A stretch of 64,000 nucleotides of DNA from Pseudomonas sp. BCA17 (GCF_004519405.1 NZ_SGWI01000001.1:248001-312000); one strand, 5' to 3'. Shown: positions 9,059-16,663, counted from the stretch's first letter. Made by a program: numbers and translations. The notes: a model not told the origin generated them from the sequence alone.

Positions 9059-9769
9059 TCAGATATTGGCCAAGGCCTTGCGGGCCTCTTGGGTGGCGAT
9101 CTGCGACAGGCTGGCGAGCAGATCGGGATTGGAGATCTCGCTGTTGAGCGCGTCGATGATCTTCTTCTGGTTGGCGTCCTCATTGAGCAACTGGTTGATG
9201 GTGGCCTTGAAGACCGTGTCCAGGTCGACGACGATCGTCAGGTTGCCGTTACCGATGACCGGATTGATTGATAACGAGCTGAAGTTGACGACTGTTGTAT
9301 CGAGCTGTCCATCCACCGCCTCGGTAGCACTGAAGACACCGGTCAAATCATCGACATGGTTGATGGTCAGGCTGATGGTGCCAGGCGGCATGTCGCTGTG
9401 GTCCAGCGTGACATGCAGCTCGCCATTGGCCAGAATCTGGTTGGGTACGGTGGCGGGCCGTTGATACCCGTCCTGCGTGTTGGGCTGTTTGGCATGGAAG
9501 GTCACCGTGCTGCCGTCGACGACGATCTCGGGGTTGGTTCCACTATCGAACTTCACCTGGCTGTTGCTCAACCCGCGAATATTCAGTTTCTTGATAACGA
9601 TGTCGATTGGAACCCCTTCGAGCGAGAACGAGCCCAGATCCACTGCGGCGATGGTACGTGGGTCCAGGGCACTACCGTCCGCGTTGTAGAGAATCTTGGA
9701 CAGGTAGAAGTCGGAAGAGGGCGTCAATAGCATGTTTTCCAGCAGTTGGACGAGTTGACTGTCAGACAT
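9059..9769 (-). CDS. Beta-rich protein with paralogous C-terminus (236 aa)
   Basis: Starts 9 bp after the stop of the 544-residue gene, with AGGGGA upstream. The N-terminal helix (SQLVQLLENMLLT) is followed by strands such as GVPIDIVIKKLNIRGL and NLTIVVDLDTVFKATI. It ends in a helix whose pattern I-x2-ALN...S...ARKAL is shared with the end of the 544-residue protein (IANALNNALS...ARKAILNQL), indicating common descent. The function is unknown; a lipid- or partner-binding role is inferred only from the alternating-hydrophobic sheet. No signal peptide or membrane segment was seen. Confidence 0.7.
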   Translation of the reverse strand: MSDSQLVQLLENMLLTPSSDFYLSKILYNADGSALDPRTIAAVDLGSFSLEGVPIDIVIKKLNIRGLSNSQVKFDSGTNPEIVVDGSTVTFHAKQPNTQDGYQRPATVPNQILANGELHVTLDHSDMPPGTISLTINHVDDLTGVFSATEAVDGQLDTTVVNFSSLSINPVIGNGNLTIVVDLDTVFKATINQLLNEDANQKKIIDALNSEISNPDLLASLSQIATQEARKALANI

Positions 9770-9778
9770 GGTGTTCCC

Positions 9779-11413
9779 CTAGCTGTTGAGTTGGTTGAGG
9801 ATGGCTTTACGCGCGATTTGGCTGAACTCTTCGGACAGTTGCGGCGCCTGAGCGCTGAGCGCGTTGTTCAACGCGTTGGCAATCTGCGACTGGACTTCGG
9901 GTTTCTGGAACAATCTGCCGATGATCTGTTCAAGTGCGGCGTCGTGAGGCGTCAGAGTCACCGACACACCTATCTGGGCGCTGTCCAGACGTGCGCTGAT
10001 ATCGCTGATCGTGAGCGTCAAGTCATTCACGTCGGCGCCTGATGGGGTGATCGTCAGGGCGCTCTGCAAGTTGACCAGGGTCGCGGTCAGGGTGCCCACC
10101 AGTGGGACGGGCTTGATGCCTTGCTGGATCAGCGAGAACCCGGCGTTCACTTTAAGCGGCGGCGCCGGCGGAACAGGCTGCCTTACCGGCGGACCTGGCC
10201 GATCGAGCTGACGCACCGGCCCTTGCGCCAGCCCGCCGAAATTGAGCGTGGCGGCGATCCGCGGTGTGCTGAGCGTGACCGCCGCCAGCGGGGCTTGAGC
10301 GTTTGAACCGCCCGTGAGCGTCAGGTTAGTCAACTGAATGTTGGTGTACTTCAGGCCCCCGAGCGTCTGATCGGGTACATTGACCTGAGGGTTGGAATAA
10401 GGCTCCAGCACCGGATCCGACGAGGACGCAAGCTGCCACGGGAGATACCAGTTACTGTCCGCTTCGTTCAACGCCACGCGCATGCGATCGAACAGGAACA
10501 GGTCCACGGGTGAGGCCGCGTCCTGGCCACTGTCGTCACCGGGCATGCCCTGGGCAGGGAGTGGTCCGAACACACTGGACATGAGGCTCTCGGTCTGTGT
10601 GCCGAGCATGTTGTTGACGCTTTGCAGGTTGGAGGGCGAATTCAACATGTTGCTTAACGTGCCGACCATTGCTGCCTGGCCTTCGGGATCGTTGAGCGCG
10701 TCCTTGATCGTTTCAATTAACTGATCTTTGCCCGTAAAGTCGCCATCCAGAGTGAGCTGTGTGAAGTTCAGTTTCACCGGACCGCCCTGCACGCCGGTAA
10801 CTTGCAGTTCGCTCACCGCGATGGCCAGCGAACGCATTGCGGCGCTGCCTTCGATGGTCAAGCTGGCCTGCGCGTTCAACATGCTTTCGCTGAACACGAC
10901 ACTGAATGCACCGGTGCCGATGATGTCAGTGGTCGAGGTGTTGGGAGCGTCCCCGATCAGGAGGGACTGGTCGATGTGATAGTTGCCGGACATCGTAAGC
11001 TGCGGCAAGTCTTTCTGCCCTGAGGAGGCGTTATAGTAATTGAACAGCAATGGCAGGCTGATGGAGTAGCCTTGGCCCGTGAGTGTGGAGGCCGACGGAT
11101 TGACGAAGATGTTTTGCAAGCCGTCCACCTGTATTGCTGACAGGCTCAGGTGCGGATACTGCTTGTTAGGATCGGGCACGCAATCTTGCTGGTTCACGAT
11201 GGACCAATTCTCGGCAAACTGCTCGGCGATATAGCTGCCGTTGTCGCCGGTCAGATAGCCCAGATCCTGCTGGTCGGCATGCAGCGGCAGCACCAGATGG
11301 CCATCGCTCCCATTCATCTGCGCCAGTTGCCTGGGCAGCCACAACTTGGCATTGGCCGGGTCGTTGAGGCACGGTTGCAGGGTGTCGAGAAAAAAGCTCA
11401 TCAAAGTGCTCAT
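9779..11413 (-). CDS. Duplicated beta-rich protein (544 aa)
   Basis: GGAG lies 5 nt before the ATG. The protein carries an internal duplication. Residues 7-31 (FFLDTLQPCLNDPA...LWLPRQLA) resemble residues 305-329 (LFLFDRMRVALNEAD...WYLPWQLA). Each is followed by alternating strands (LSLSAIQVDGLQNIFVNP at about 89; LGGLKYTNIQLTNLTLTG at about 351). A proline-rich hinge (about 398-420) separates a third strand-rich portion and the C-terminal helix. The C-terminus resembles that of the 236-residue neighbour. It has no signal peptide. I recognise no named family; a tandem lipid-binding (TULIP-like) protein is my inference. Confidence 0.72.
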   Translation of the reverse strand: MSTLMSFFLDTLQPCLNDPANAKLWLPRQLAQMNGSDGHLVLPLHADQQDLGYLTGDNGSYIAEQFAENWSIVNQQDCVPDPNKQYPHLSLSAIQVDGLQNIFVNPSASTLTGQGYSISLPLLFNYYNASSGQKDLPQLTMSGNYHIDQSLLIGDAPNTSTTDIIGTGAFSVVFSESMLNAQASLTIEGSAAMRSLAIAVSELQVTGVQGGPVKLNFTQLTLDGDFTGKDQLIETIKDALNDPEGQAAMVGTLSNMLNSPSNLQSVNNMLGTQTESLMSSVFGPLPAQGMPGDDSGQDAASPVDLFLFDRMRVALNEADSNWYLPWQLASSSDPVLEPYSNPQVNVPDQTLGGLKYTNIQLTNLTLTGGSNAQAPLAAVTLSTPRIAATLNFGGLAQGPVRQLDRPGPPVRQPVPPAPPLKVNAGFSLIQQGIKPVPLVGTLTATLVNLQSALTITPSGADVNDLTLTISDISARLDSAQIGVSVTLTPHDAALEQIIGRLFQKPEVQSQIANALNNALSAQAPQLSEEFSQIARKAILNQLNS

Positions 11414-11435
11414 AGGTGCTCCGTTAGGTGCGGTT

Positions 11436-12503
11436 TCAGCCGTTCAATGGCCGATCAACGACGTGTAGCGTCAATTCCTCCAGAGCATCGCGATATCGGC
11501 CTGGAGGAAATGGCTCGAGATAGAACAACGCCTGCAAGGCTTCGCGCCGGGCGGCCGCGTAGGCCTTGTCGATACAGCCGCAATCACGCAAGTCGTCCAA
11601 TGCATCGCCCAACAGATGACCACTCAATGGCGTGCCTTCGCGCAGTGATTTGCTGATCGCATGTGTCGGGCCCAGCGTCTCCATCGCATAGACCAGCGGC
11701 AGCGACAGTCGCCCCAGTGACAGGTCGATACCTGACTGCTTGCCCGCCGAACTTTCGTACTCCACCACATCGAGCACATCGTCCATGATCTGGAACGCGC
11801 GACCCAGGGCGCGGCCGAAGAAGCCGCCGCGGCGCGCGTCACGGCTGCGCCCGCCTGCCAGATCGATACCCCCCTGGCAGGCCAGGCGAAACAAGACCGC
11901 GGTCTTGCGGTCGATGGTTTGGTAATAGCGTGCCAGGCGTGCATCGTGATCATCGGGCAGGGTCCGATCCAATTCGTCCAACTCGCCCCGGCAGATATCG
12001 AACGCGGTATCCAGCACCAACCGCACCAAGGTCATGTCGCGCTCGGTATCCACCGCCGTGGCAAACCCGCGCAGTGCCTGTACGAATTGCAGATCGCCGA
12101 TCAGTAGTGCGGTCTTGCTACCGCGAGCCGCCGACACCGATGGCAGCCCGCGTCGCAATTGCGCTTCGTCGACGATGTCGTCATGGATCAAGGTGGCCAC
12201 ATGCAGCATCTCCAGCGATGCCGCGCCTTTGTAGACCTTGTCGGGCAGAGCCCCGTCCTGCGCGATTAGCCGTGCCGACAGCAGCATGACCAACGGACGT
12301 ATCTTTTTCCCGCCGGCAAACATTTGCCGTTCAACGTCGGTGAGATAGGGCGCCTGTGGTTGCAACGCCAGCTCAACTTCTTGCCGGAAGCGCACGAGGT
12401 CTTCGGCCAGTAGTTCTTCGCTGATGCGCGCGTACACTGATGCCGACGATGCTATCGGCCGCTGCGGGATGACAGCGGCAATGGAATTGCTTGCCGACAT
12501 CAT
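11436..12503 (-). CDS. Trans-polyprenyl diphosphate synthase
   Basis: 355 residues of the class-I isoprenyl synthase family, which condenses isopentenyl diphosphate onto an allylic diphosphate in the cytosol. Seen are the IPP-binding GGKKIRP (64-70), the first Asp-rich motif DDIVD (108-112), IGDLQFVQAL, and the second Asp-rich motif DDVLD (241-245) with AGKQSGIDL following. The residues before the first motif (MLHVATLIHDD) resemble long-chain (hepta- to octaprenyl) synthases rather than farnesyl synthase; chain length is inference. Its ATG overlaps the stop of the preceding 438-residue gene by 4 bp, so it is translationally coupled within the operon. It is therefore probably not the housekeeping quinone-side-chain enzyme. 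Confidence 0.9.
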   Translation of the reverse strand: MMSASNSIAAVIPQRPIASSASVYARISEELLAEDLVRFRQEVELALQPQAPYLTDVERQMFAGGKKIRPLVMLLSARLIAQDGALPDKVYKGAASLEMLHVATLIHDDIVDEAQLRRGLPSVSAARGSKTALLIGDLQFVQALRGFATAVDTERDMTLVRLVLDTAFDICRGELDELDRTLPDDHDARLARYYQTIDRKTAVLFRLACQGGIDLAGGRSRDARRGGFFGRALGRAFQIMDDVLDVVEYESSAGKQSGIDLSLGRLSLPLVYAMETLGPTHAISKSLREGTPLSGHLLGDALDDLRDCGCIDKAYAAARREALQALFYLEPFPPGRYRDALEELTLHVVDRPLNG

Positions 12504-13816
12504 GCCTCCTGGCTGGCCAGCGTTCGCAGTACGCGAGTCAGTTGGCTGGCAATGCGGTCTTCGAGGATGCCTCGGATGAAGTTGGCGTTGCCCAGGCGCG
12601 AACGCGCGACCTCACCGGCCTGGCCCTGCCACTGCGCCCTGTCAAGGTCCAGTGTCGGTACGCTCAAACTGCTGCGTTGTAACTTGAGCGTCAGCGCGCC
12701 ATCAGGCTGCTCGCTGAGGGTGAAGACGAAGCGGCTTTCGGCGAGCGAACTGGAGAATGGTCCGCTATGCAGAGGCAAGCGGCGCTTGGGATCATGCAGA
12801 CGCAATGATTCGGCATAGATGGCTTGCACACGCACTATTGTGTCGGCGTCCATGATAAAACCGTGCTGGACACATAGATCCAGATCGGTATCGTCATGGC
12901 TATTGTCGGCAATCCGCGACAGCGCCTCCCTCAGGCTCTGGGTCTGCGACAGGAGATTTGCCTGACTCACGGGTGGGGCTGTATTGACGGTGTCGTAAAC
13001 AGAAGCTGCGGTCATCGGCACCACCGTCTGCTGCGTGTTTTGAGTGTTGGTCGAAACTTGTGCCTGAAAGCTCAACGCGGCCAGCGCGGCATCGGGGTAG
13101 GGCGTTTGACAAGCGTAATAGACATGAAGCTTCTGCGTGAAAGCATTTCTGTTGTAGGACCACTGCTGAGTACCGAATAGCTTGTCCTGCGGATTTACCG
13201 GCATACCCGGTGTATCCAGCGCTAGCGACGTGTAGTCGGACATCTCTGCGGTGGCACCACCCCTTATCCAGGCCGTGCGCAATTGCGAATTGGTATTGAA
13301 AATCTCGGTATAGACGTCGTTGTGCTGGTTGAATGTATCCAGCAGCGAGCGACCGTTTGCAGTCTGATTCAATTGGGTGCGCTGATCGTTGGCTTGCTGC
13401 AGCTGGTCATACTGTTTCTCGGTGATAGTCGGTGGATCGGTATCATCAGCAGTACCCGCACCAATGGCAAAACTGGTCAGCGGCGCCATCAACCCGCCGG
13501 TATCCAATTGCACCCTCGCACTTTCCAGGCCGAACAGGTCATAGGTTCCGCTTAGTTGCATCGGCGCCAGGGTCACCACGATACGACTGGCGTCACGGTC
13601 GGGAACGATGGATACCAACTTCACTGGCGACACGGATATGTCGCTGAATGCCAGTAATAATTCGCCGCCGTTGGCATTGCCGGGAATGTCCACGTGGGTG
13701 GCCAGCGGATAGGGGCCGCAAGCCGATACCGAAAATTGCCGGGGCAGGGTAGCGGTCAAGGAGGCCGGGCCGGAGGCCGCCGTCAATTTCGGCAGGAAGT
13801 CGTCGATAGTAGGCAT
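12500..13816 (-). CDS. Unknown protein, mixed beta/helical (438 aa)
   Basis: Third gene of the leftward operon, 24 bp after the 132-residue gene and overlapping the polyprenyl synthase gene by 4 bp. The N-terminal 110 residues alternate like an amphipathic sheet (SDISVSPVKLVSIVPD, RIVVTLAPMQLSGTYDLFGL). A helical, Gln/Asn-rich section (about 130-185, starting TITEKQYDQLQQANDQR) follows. After it come a middle domain with WSYNRNAFTQKLHVYYA and a C-terminal sheet plus helix ending in LTRVLRTLASQ. No signal peptide, catalytic motif or known family was recognised. Confidence 0.7.
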   Translation of the reverse strand: MPTIDDFLPKLTAASGPASLTATLPRQFSVSACGPYPLATHVDIPGNANGGELLLAFSDISVSPVKLVSIVPDRDASRIVVTLAPMQLSGTYDLFGLESARVQLDTGGLMAPLTSFAIGAGTADDTDPPTITEKQYDQLQQANDQRTQLNQTANGRSLLDTFNQHNDVYTEIFNTNSQLRTAWIRGGATAEMSDYTSLALDTPGMPVNPQDKLFGTQQWSYNRNAFTQKLHVYYACQTPYPDAALAALSFQAQVSTNTQNTQQTVVPMTAASVYDTVNTAPPVSQANLLSQTQSLREALSRIADNSHDDTDLDLCVQHGFIMDADTIVRVQAIYAESLRLHDPKRRLPLHSGPFSSSLAESRFVFTLSEQPDGALTLKLQRSSLSVPTLDLDRAQWQGQAGEVARSRLGNANFIRGILEDRIASQLTRVLRTLASQEA

Positions 13817-13840
13817 GCGATGAGTGCTCTCGTAGGCAGA

Positions 13841-14239
13841 TCAGATGCTGGAAGAGGGGGTTGGAGTGGTGATCGCCAGCTTTGCGACGATTTTCAGCAT
13901 CGGGGTGTTGCCAATGCTGACGCTACCAAAGGTCAGGGCGCTGGGGGCGATGCGGATACCATTGGTATCGTAGTTGGGCACAGAGCCGATGGGCTCGACT
14001 TTCCCTTGCAACGCGTCCTTGGGTTTGTCCTTGACCTCTGACGCAATGAGAGTCGCAATGGGATATGCGACTGCGGACAGGATCTTCTGGACCAGGTTTC
14101 CAGTCGGCGTCAATTTAAAGGTCAGTGAAGGCACCGACGTTATAGTCGCGCTGATGGCGACGCCATCGACTGCCACGGTCAGGTCGATTTCGGCAGGCGA
14201 TGGGCTGATAGAGACATCGTAATCAAACATGCTCGACAT
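13841..14239 (-). CDS. Small beta-rich protein (132 aa)
   Basis: The ATG at 14239 has GGAG 8 nt upstream; an alternative ATG lies at 14230, and the longer open frame to 14437 overlaps the 313-residue gene. The product starts with strands (DYDVSISPSPAEIDLTVAV), has one helix (GNLVQKILSAVAYPIATLI) and ends with strands and a Thr/Pro/Ser tail. Its size and position as a small partner beside several larger beta-proteins recall OrfX1 in clostridial OrfX/P47 loci; this is an analogy, not homology that I can show. Confidence 0.62.
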   Translation of the reverse strand: MSSMFDYDVSISPSPAEIDLTVAVDGVAISATITSVPSLTFKLTPTGNLVQKILSAVAYPIATLIASEVKDKPKDALQGKVEPIGSVPNYDTNGIRIAPSALTFGSVSIGNTPMLKIVAKLAITTPTPSSSI

Positions 14240-14268
14240 GCGCGTTGCTCCGGCAAGGATTTTGAGGG

Positions 14269-15210
14269 TTACAGCAGGGCCGCACCGATGGCACAACCTG
14301 CCGCTGCCAGGGCCATGCCTGCCGCGGTGAGGGTGGCCTTCGCATTGAGCGAAGCGCTCAGTTGCGCATTGATGGTCAATGGGGCCACCTGCTTGACTGT
14401 GGCCGATAGCGAGGAAATCGAACCGCTGTAGCTCCAATCGGCCAATTTTTTGAAGTCGCCGCTATCGGAGAATGGATGCCCCTGGTAAGGCTGCAAGAAG
14501 GTAGCCATTGCCGTGTTGAGTAACGTATTGCTGGCGATCACGAACACGTCATCGGTGGGCCAGGTAACTCCTTCAATATCAAGCGCACTGGTGTTGCTGG
14601 TAAGCGTCGTCGCGCCGAGCAAATAACTTGTAGTCAACTGCAGCTGTATAGGATTGAGCGTCACACCTTTCCAATCGAGACTGGGCAGGTGCACGATTGC
14701 CAACGCCTGATTCGCAGAGGCGAAAATTTGTGGCAACAGCATCAGGTTGAATATGGCTTTGTCCCACGTGGAGAAACGACTCTCGTCCAATGACACCGCT
14801 ACCAGGTCGAGTGCCAGTGTTCCCGGAGTAAAGGTGAGCGTTGCATAGACCACCACGCTCGGGGCAGTACCGCCTACGGAGGGCGCACTACCCAGCGTGT
14901 AGCTGGCCGTCAGCGTCGGCAAGGTGAGCTGGACCATCGGCAAACTGGGCAAAGGGATGCTCTGGGCGCCATTGGCTTTGCCGTTCGGCGCAAGCGCGGC
15001 ATTCCAGATATCCAGGGTGGGAGGACCAAAAATAAGGCTAGGCGCAGCACCGACATCCCAAGTCAGCGTCACAGCTCCGAGGTTCGGCAGGGTCTTGGGC
15101 AGGCTACCCTTGAATGGGTCGTTGGTGCTAGGGGCGTTCTTGTAATACTCGCCCAACAAGGTGTTGAGCTCCGTCACGCTAATGCCTGCGGCCGCGTCGA
15201 AATTGGTCAT
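14269..15210 (-). CDS. First gene of the operon: beta-rich protein (313 aa)
   Basis: AGGAAGG precedes the ATG by 7 nt, and this is the promoter-proximal gene. The N-terminal helix (VTELNTLLGEYYKNA) is followed by LTWDVGAAPSLIFGPP, matched by LTWSVSAPPKF in the 371-residue protein. Strands then continue (MVQLTLPTLTASYTLG), with a helix around FNLMLLPQIFASANQAL. The last about 22 residues are Ala/Leu-rich and hydrophobic (TLTAAGMALAAAGCAIGAAL), a possible membrane-interacting tail. No N-terminal signal peptide is visible. It is possibly a lipid-binding fold of the TULIP type (inference); biochemical role unknown. Confidence 0.7.
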   Translation of the reverse strand: MTNFDAAAGISVTELNTLLGEYYKNAPSTNDPFKGSLPKTLPNLGAVTLTWDVGAAPSLIFGPPTLDIWNAALAPNGKANGAQSIPLPSLPMVQLTLPTLTASYTLGSAPSVGGTAPSVVVYATLTFTPGTLALDLVAVSLDESRFSTWDKAIFNLMLLPQIFASANQALAIVHLPSLDWKGVTLNPIQLQLTTSYLLGATTLTSNTSALDIEGVTWPTDDVFVIASNTLLNTAMATFLQPYQGHPFSDSGDFKKLADWSYSGSISSLSATVKQVAPLTINAQLSASLNAKATLTAAGMALAAAGCAIGAALL

Positions 15211-15230
15211 CCCTGTACCTTCCTAATGTA

Positions 15231-15249
15231 TGTGAGCATCCGTCTCACA
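15231..15249. promoter_or_regulatory. Inverted repeat upstream of the operon
   Basis: TGTGAG and CTCACA arms separated by 7 bp, centred about 30 bp before the first start codon of the leftward operon. The arms resemble a CRP/Vfr half-site, but the spacing is too wide for a canonical site. It could be an operator or an RNA hairpin in the leader. No convincing -10/-35 pair was identified in 15211-15440. Confidence 0.3.
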
Positions 15250-15446
15250 CTCGAATGTAGCAGGTTTTTAAAAAGCCACCTTTTTCAAACGGGAAAATTC
15301 AACTTGTTCTTCTGTAGGCGACGATAGCGGTGCTCATTGGGGCGCACACGAACACAAGATAGCTGTTAAAACGACGCCCGACAGCTGCCGCAACCTCAGT
15401 GAACGCAGAGTCAATTCAGAGAAGCACGTAGACGGCTGAGCACCTC

Positions 15447-15474
15447 GTTTAACATAATATACATTATGCGAACC
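15447..15474 (-). other. dif: Chromosome dimer resolution site dif
   Basis: Read on the minus strand, the 28 bp contain the XerC arm (CGCATAA), the central hexamer (TGTATA) and the XerD arm (TTATGTTAAA). They differ from the E. coli dif sequence as I know it at only two outer positions. XerC/XerD recombine here, under FtsK control, to resolve chromosome dimers, so this marks the replication terminus. It lies 237 bp upstream of the first gene of the leftward operon and beside a broken antitoxin gene. Confidence 0.92.
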
Positions 15475-15541
15475 TAGACAATCTCCTTGTGGGGCTCTTG
15501 CTTGATGCTTTTCACCAGATGATCAGGCTGGCCAGGCCGAA

Positions 15542-15559
15542 TTTCTCGCATGCGAGAAA
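15542..15559. repeat. Perfect 18-bp palindrome near dif
   Basis: TTTCTCGCATGCGAGAAA lies 68 bp from dif and just past the stop of the antitoxin remnant. A related half (TGCGAGAAAC) recurs at 15798-15807, on the other side of that remnant. It may be a terminator stem, an operator of the lost toxin-antitoxin module or an insertion scar. Confidence 0.5.
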
Positions 15560-15566
15560 AACACCC

Positions 15567-15758
15567 TCACGAATACGATGATGGCCGCTGCGCTTCTTCA
15601 TCTGCATTGATACGGATTTTGGCGCGTGAAACAACGACCATCGCTTCGGCAATGTAAGCCGCGTCACCTGTGTCGTAAGCGTCAGCCAAAAAGACTGTCA
15701 TGCCTTCTGAATCAACCAGCGAGTCAGCTGGGTCATAATCATAAATCGGCTCTGTCAT
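15567..15758 (-). pseudogene. Truncated addiction-module antidote (HI1420-type antitoxin)
   Basis: The 63 codons begin MTEPIYDYDPADSLVDSEGM, then VFLADAYDTGDAAYIAEAM and VVVSRAK. This is the conserved N-terminal half of the DNA-binding antitoxin partnered with RelE/HI1419-type toxins. From here family members continue into a helix-turn-helix (about 35-40 further residues). In this copy the frame diverges after SRAK into an unrelated 11-residue tail and stops. The DNA-binding domain and any adjacent toxin gene are missing, so it is a remnant. It lies 93 bp from dif. Confidence 0.7.
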
Positions 15759-15947
15759 AACATGCTCCAGGGAAAATCCATTCGTGAAAAAAACGCCTGC
15801 GAGAAACTCCACCTCTGACCGATAGCGCCTCAAATTTGAACGGAGTGCTTGCCGGGCATCCGCAGATTTTTCACAGACTGACTGTCAAACTGCTTGGCGG
15901 CTATTTGTGCAGACCAACGTCTCAAATCATCCGAGAACCAGGCAAAA

Positions 15948-16421
15948 ATGAATGCTTCACCATCTCATACCAGCATCACAGGTCTACGCCGTGCCGTAGC
16001 CATAGTCGGGTTAGCAAATCTGGCCTATTTTTTTGTGGAGTTTGGCGTTGCCCAACGTATAGGCTCAGTTTCATTGTTTGCTGATAGCGTCGACTTTTTG
16101 GAAGATGCCGCAATAAACTTTTTAATCTTCGGCGCGCTTGGCTGGTCACTACGTAATAGAGCCCGAATAGGCATGGTCTTAGCTGGCGTTCTCCTGATTC
16201 CTGCTCTTGCTCTGTTCTGGACTGCGTGGCAGAAATTTAATGCTCCAACACCTCCCGACCCGTGGGTTCTGTCTATTACAGGCCTTGGCGCGTTGACCAT
16301 AAACGTGAGCTGCGCTTTTTTACTGGTCAAATTTCGTCACCACAGTGGCAGCCTAAGCAGAGCCGCTTTTCTGTCCGCTCGAAAAGCTGCACGGAATGAA
16401 CACGCTTCAGCTGAGGCTTGA
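15948..16421 (+). CDS. Cation-efflux (CDF-like) membrane protein, probably internally deleted
   Basis: 157 residues from the ATG at 15948 (the frame opens at 15894). Membrane helices occur at about 14-32, 58-72, 77-92 and 109-128. The motif FADSVDFLEDAAINFLIF carries the metal-site aspartates of cation diffusion facilitator-type transporters. In relatives that I remember, HHSGSLSRAAFLSAR continues into two more helices and ends AREVWQAAR-x-EH. Here FLSAR is joined directly to KAARNEHASAEA, as if about 40-45 residues had been removed in frame. It is likely non-functional or altered. It may be divergent from, or orphaned by, the terminus debris. Confidence 0.65.
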   Translation: MNASPSHTSITGLRRAVAIVGLANLAYFFVEFGVAQRIGSVSLFADSVDFLEDAAINFLIFGALGWSLRNRARIGMVLAGVLLIPALALFWTAWQKFNAPTPPDPWVLSITGLGALTINVSCAFLLVKFRHHSGSLSRAAFLSARKAARNEHASAEA

Positions 16422-16458
16422 ACATCGCTACTTCTCAAAAGAAATAAACTGTAGTAAT

Positions 16459-16488
16459 AACTCAACTAAACAACCATTTAGTTGAGTT
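16459..16488. terminator. AT-rich hairpin between convergent genes
   Basis: Twelve-base perfect arms (AACTCAACTAAA and its complement) with a 6-base loop lie between the rightward transporter gene and the leftward lipoprotein gene. There is no proper U-tract, but position and stem strength suggest a bidirectional terminator. Confidence 0.5.
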
Positions 16489-16513
16489 AATCAATAATAC
16501 AACCCCACACCAA

Positions 16514-16663
16514 TTACTTACTCTCGTCGGCCTTACCCTCCTGCATCTGCACAGAAGACTTGGTTCCACTTGAATTGTTCTTCGTAGCATTATCGGCATT
16601 ATCAAAACATCCATGCAGCATGAATACACTGCACAAGCCCAAGCACATATAAAGCCTTTTCAT
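16514..16663 (-). CDS. Small lipoprotein
   Basis: 49 residues with a short basic start (MKR), a hydrophobic core and the lipobox MLHGC, so Cys would be lipidated after signal peptidase II cleavage. The mature part is about 30 polar residues (NADNATKNNSSG, then QMQEGKADES) without a domain. AGGAG lies 7 nt before the ATG. Function unknown; it is probably anchored in the inner or outer membrane. AT-richer than the surrounding genes. Confidence 0.65.
   Translation of the reverse strand: MKRLYMCLGLCSVFMLHGCFDNADNATKNNSSGTKSSVQMQEGKADESK

Noticed and set aside
9039..9183. Longer N-terminus for the 371-residue protein
   Set aside because: It overlaps the 236-residue gene and is Arg/Pro-rich out-of-frame sequence; ATG 9039 has a strong AAGGAG.
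15240..15300. Sigma-54 promoter (TGGC...TGC) before the nine-gene operon
   Set aside because: The spacing between GG and GC is 14 bp instead of 10.
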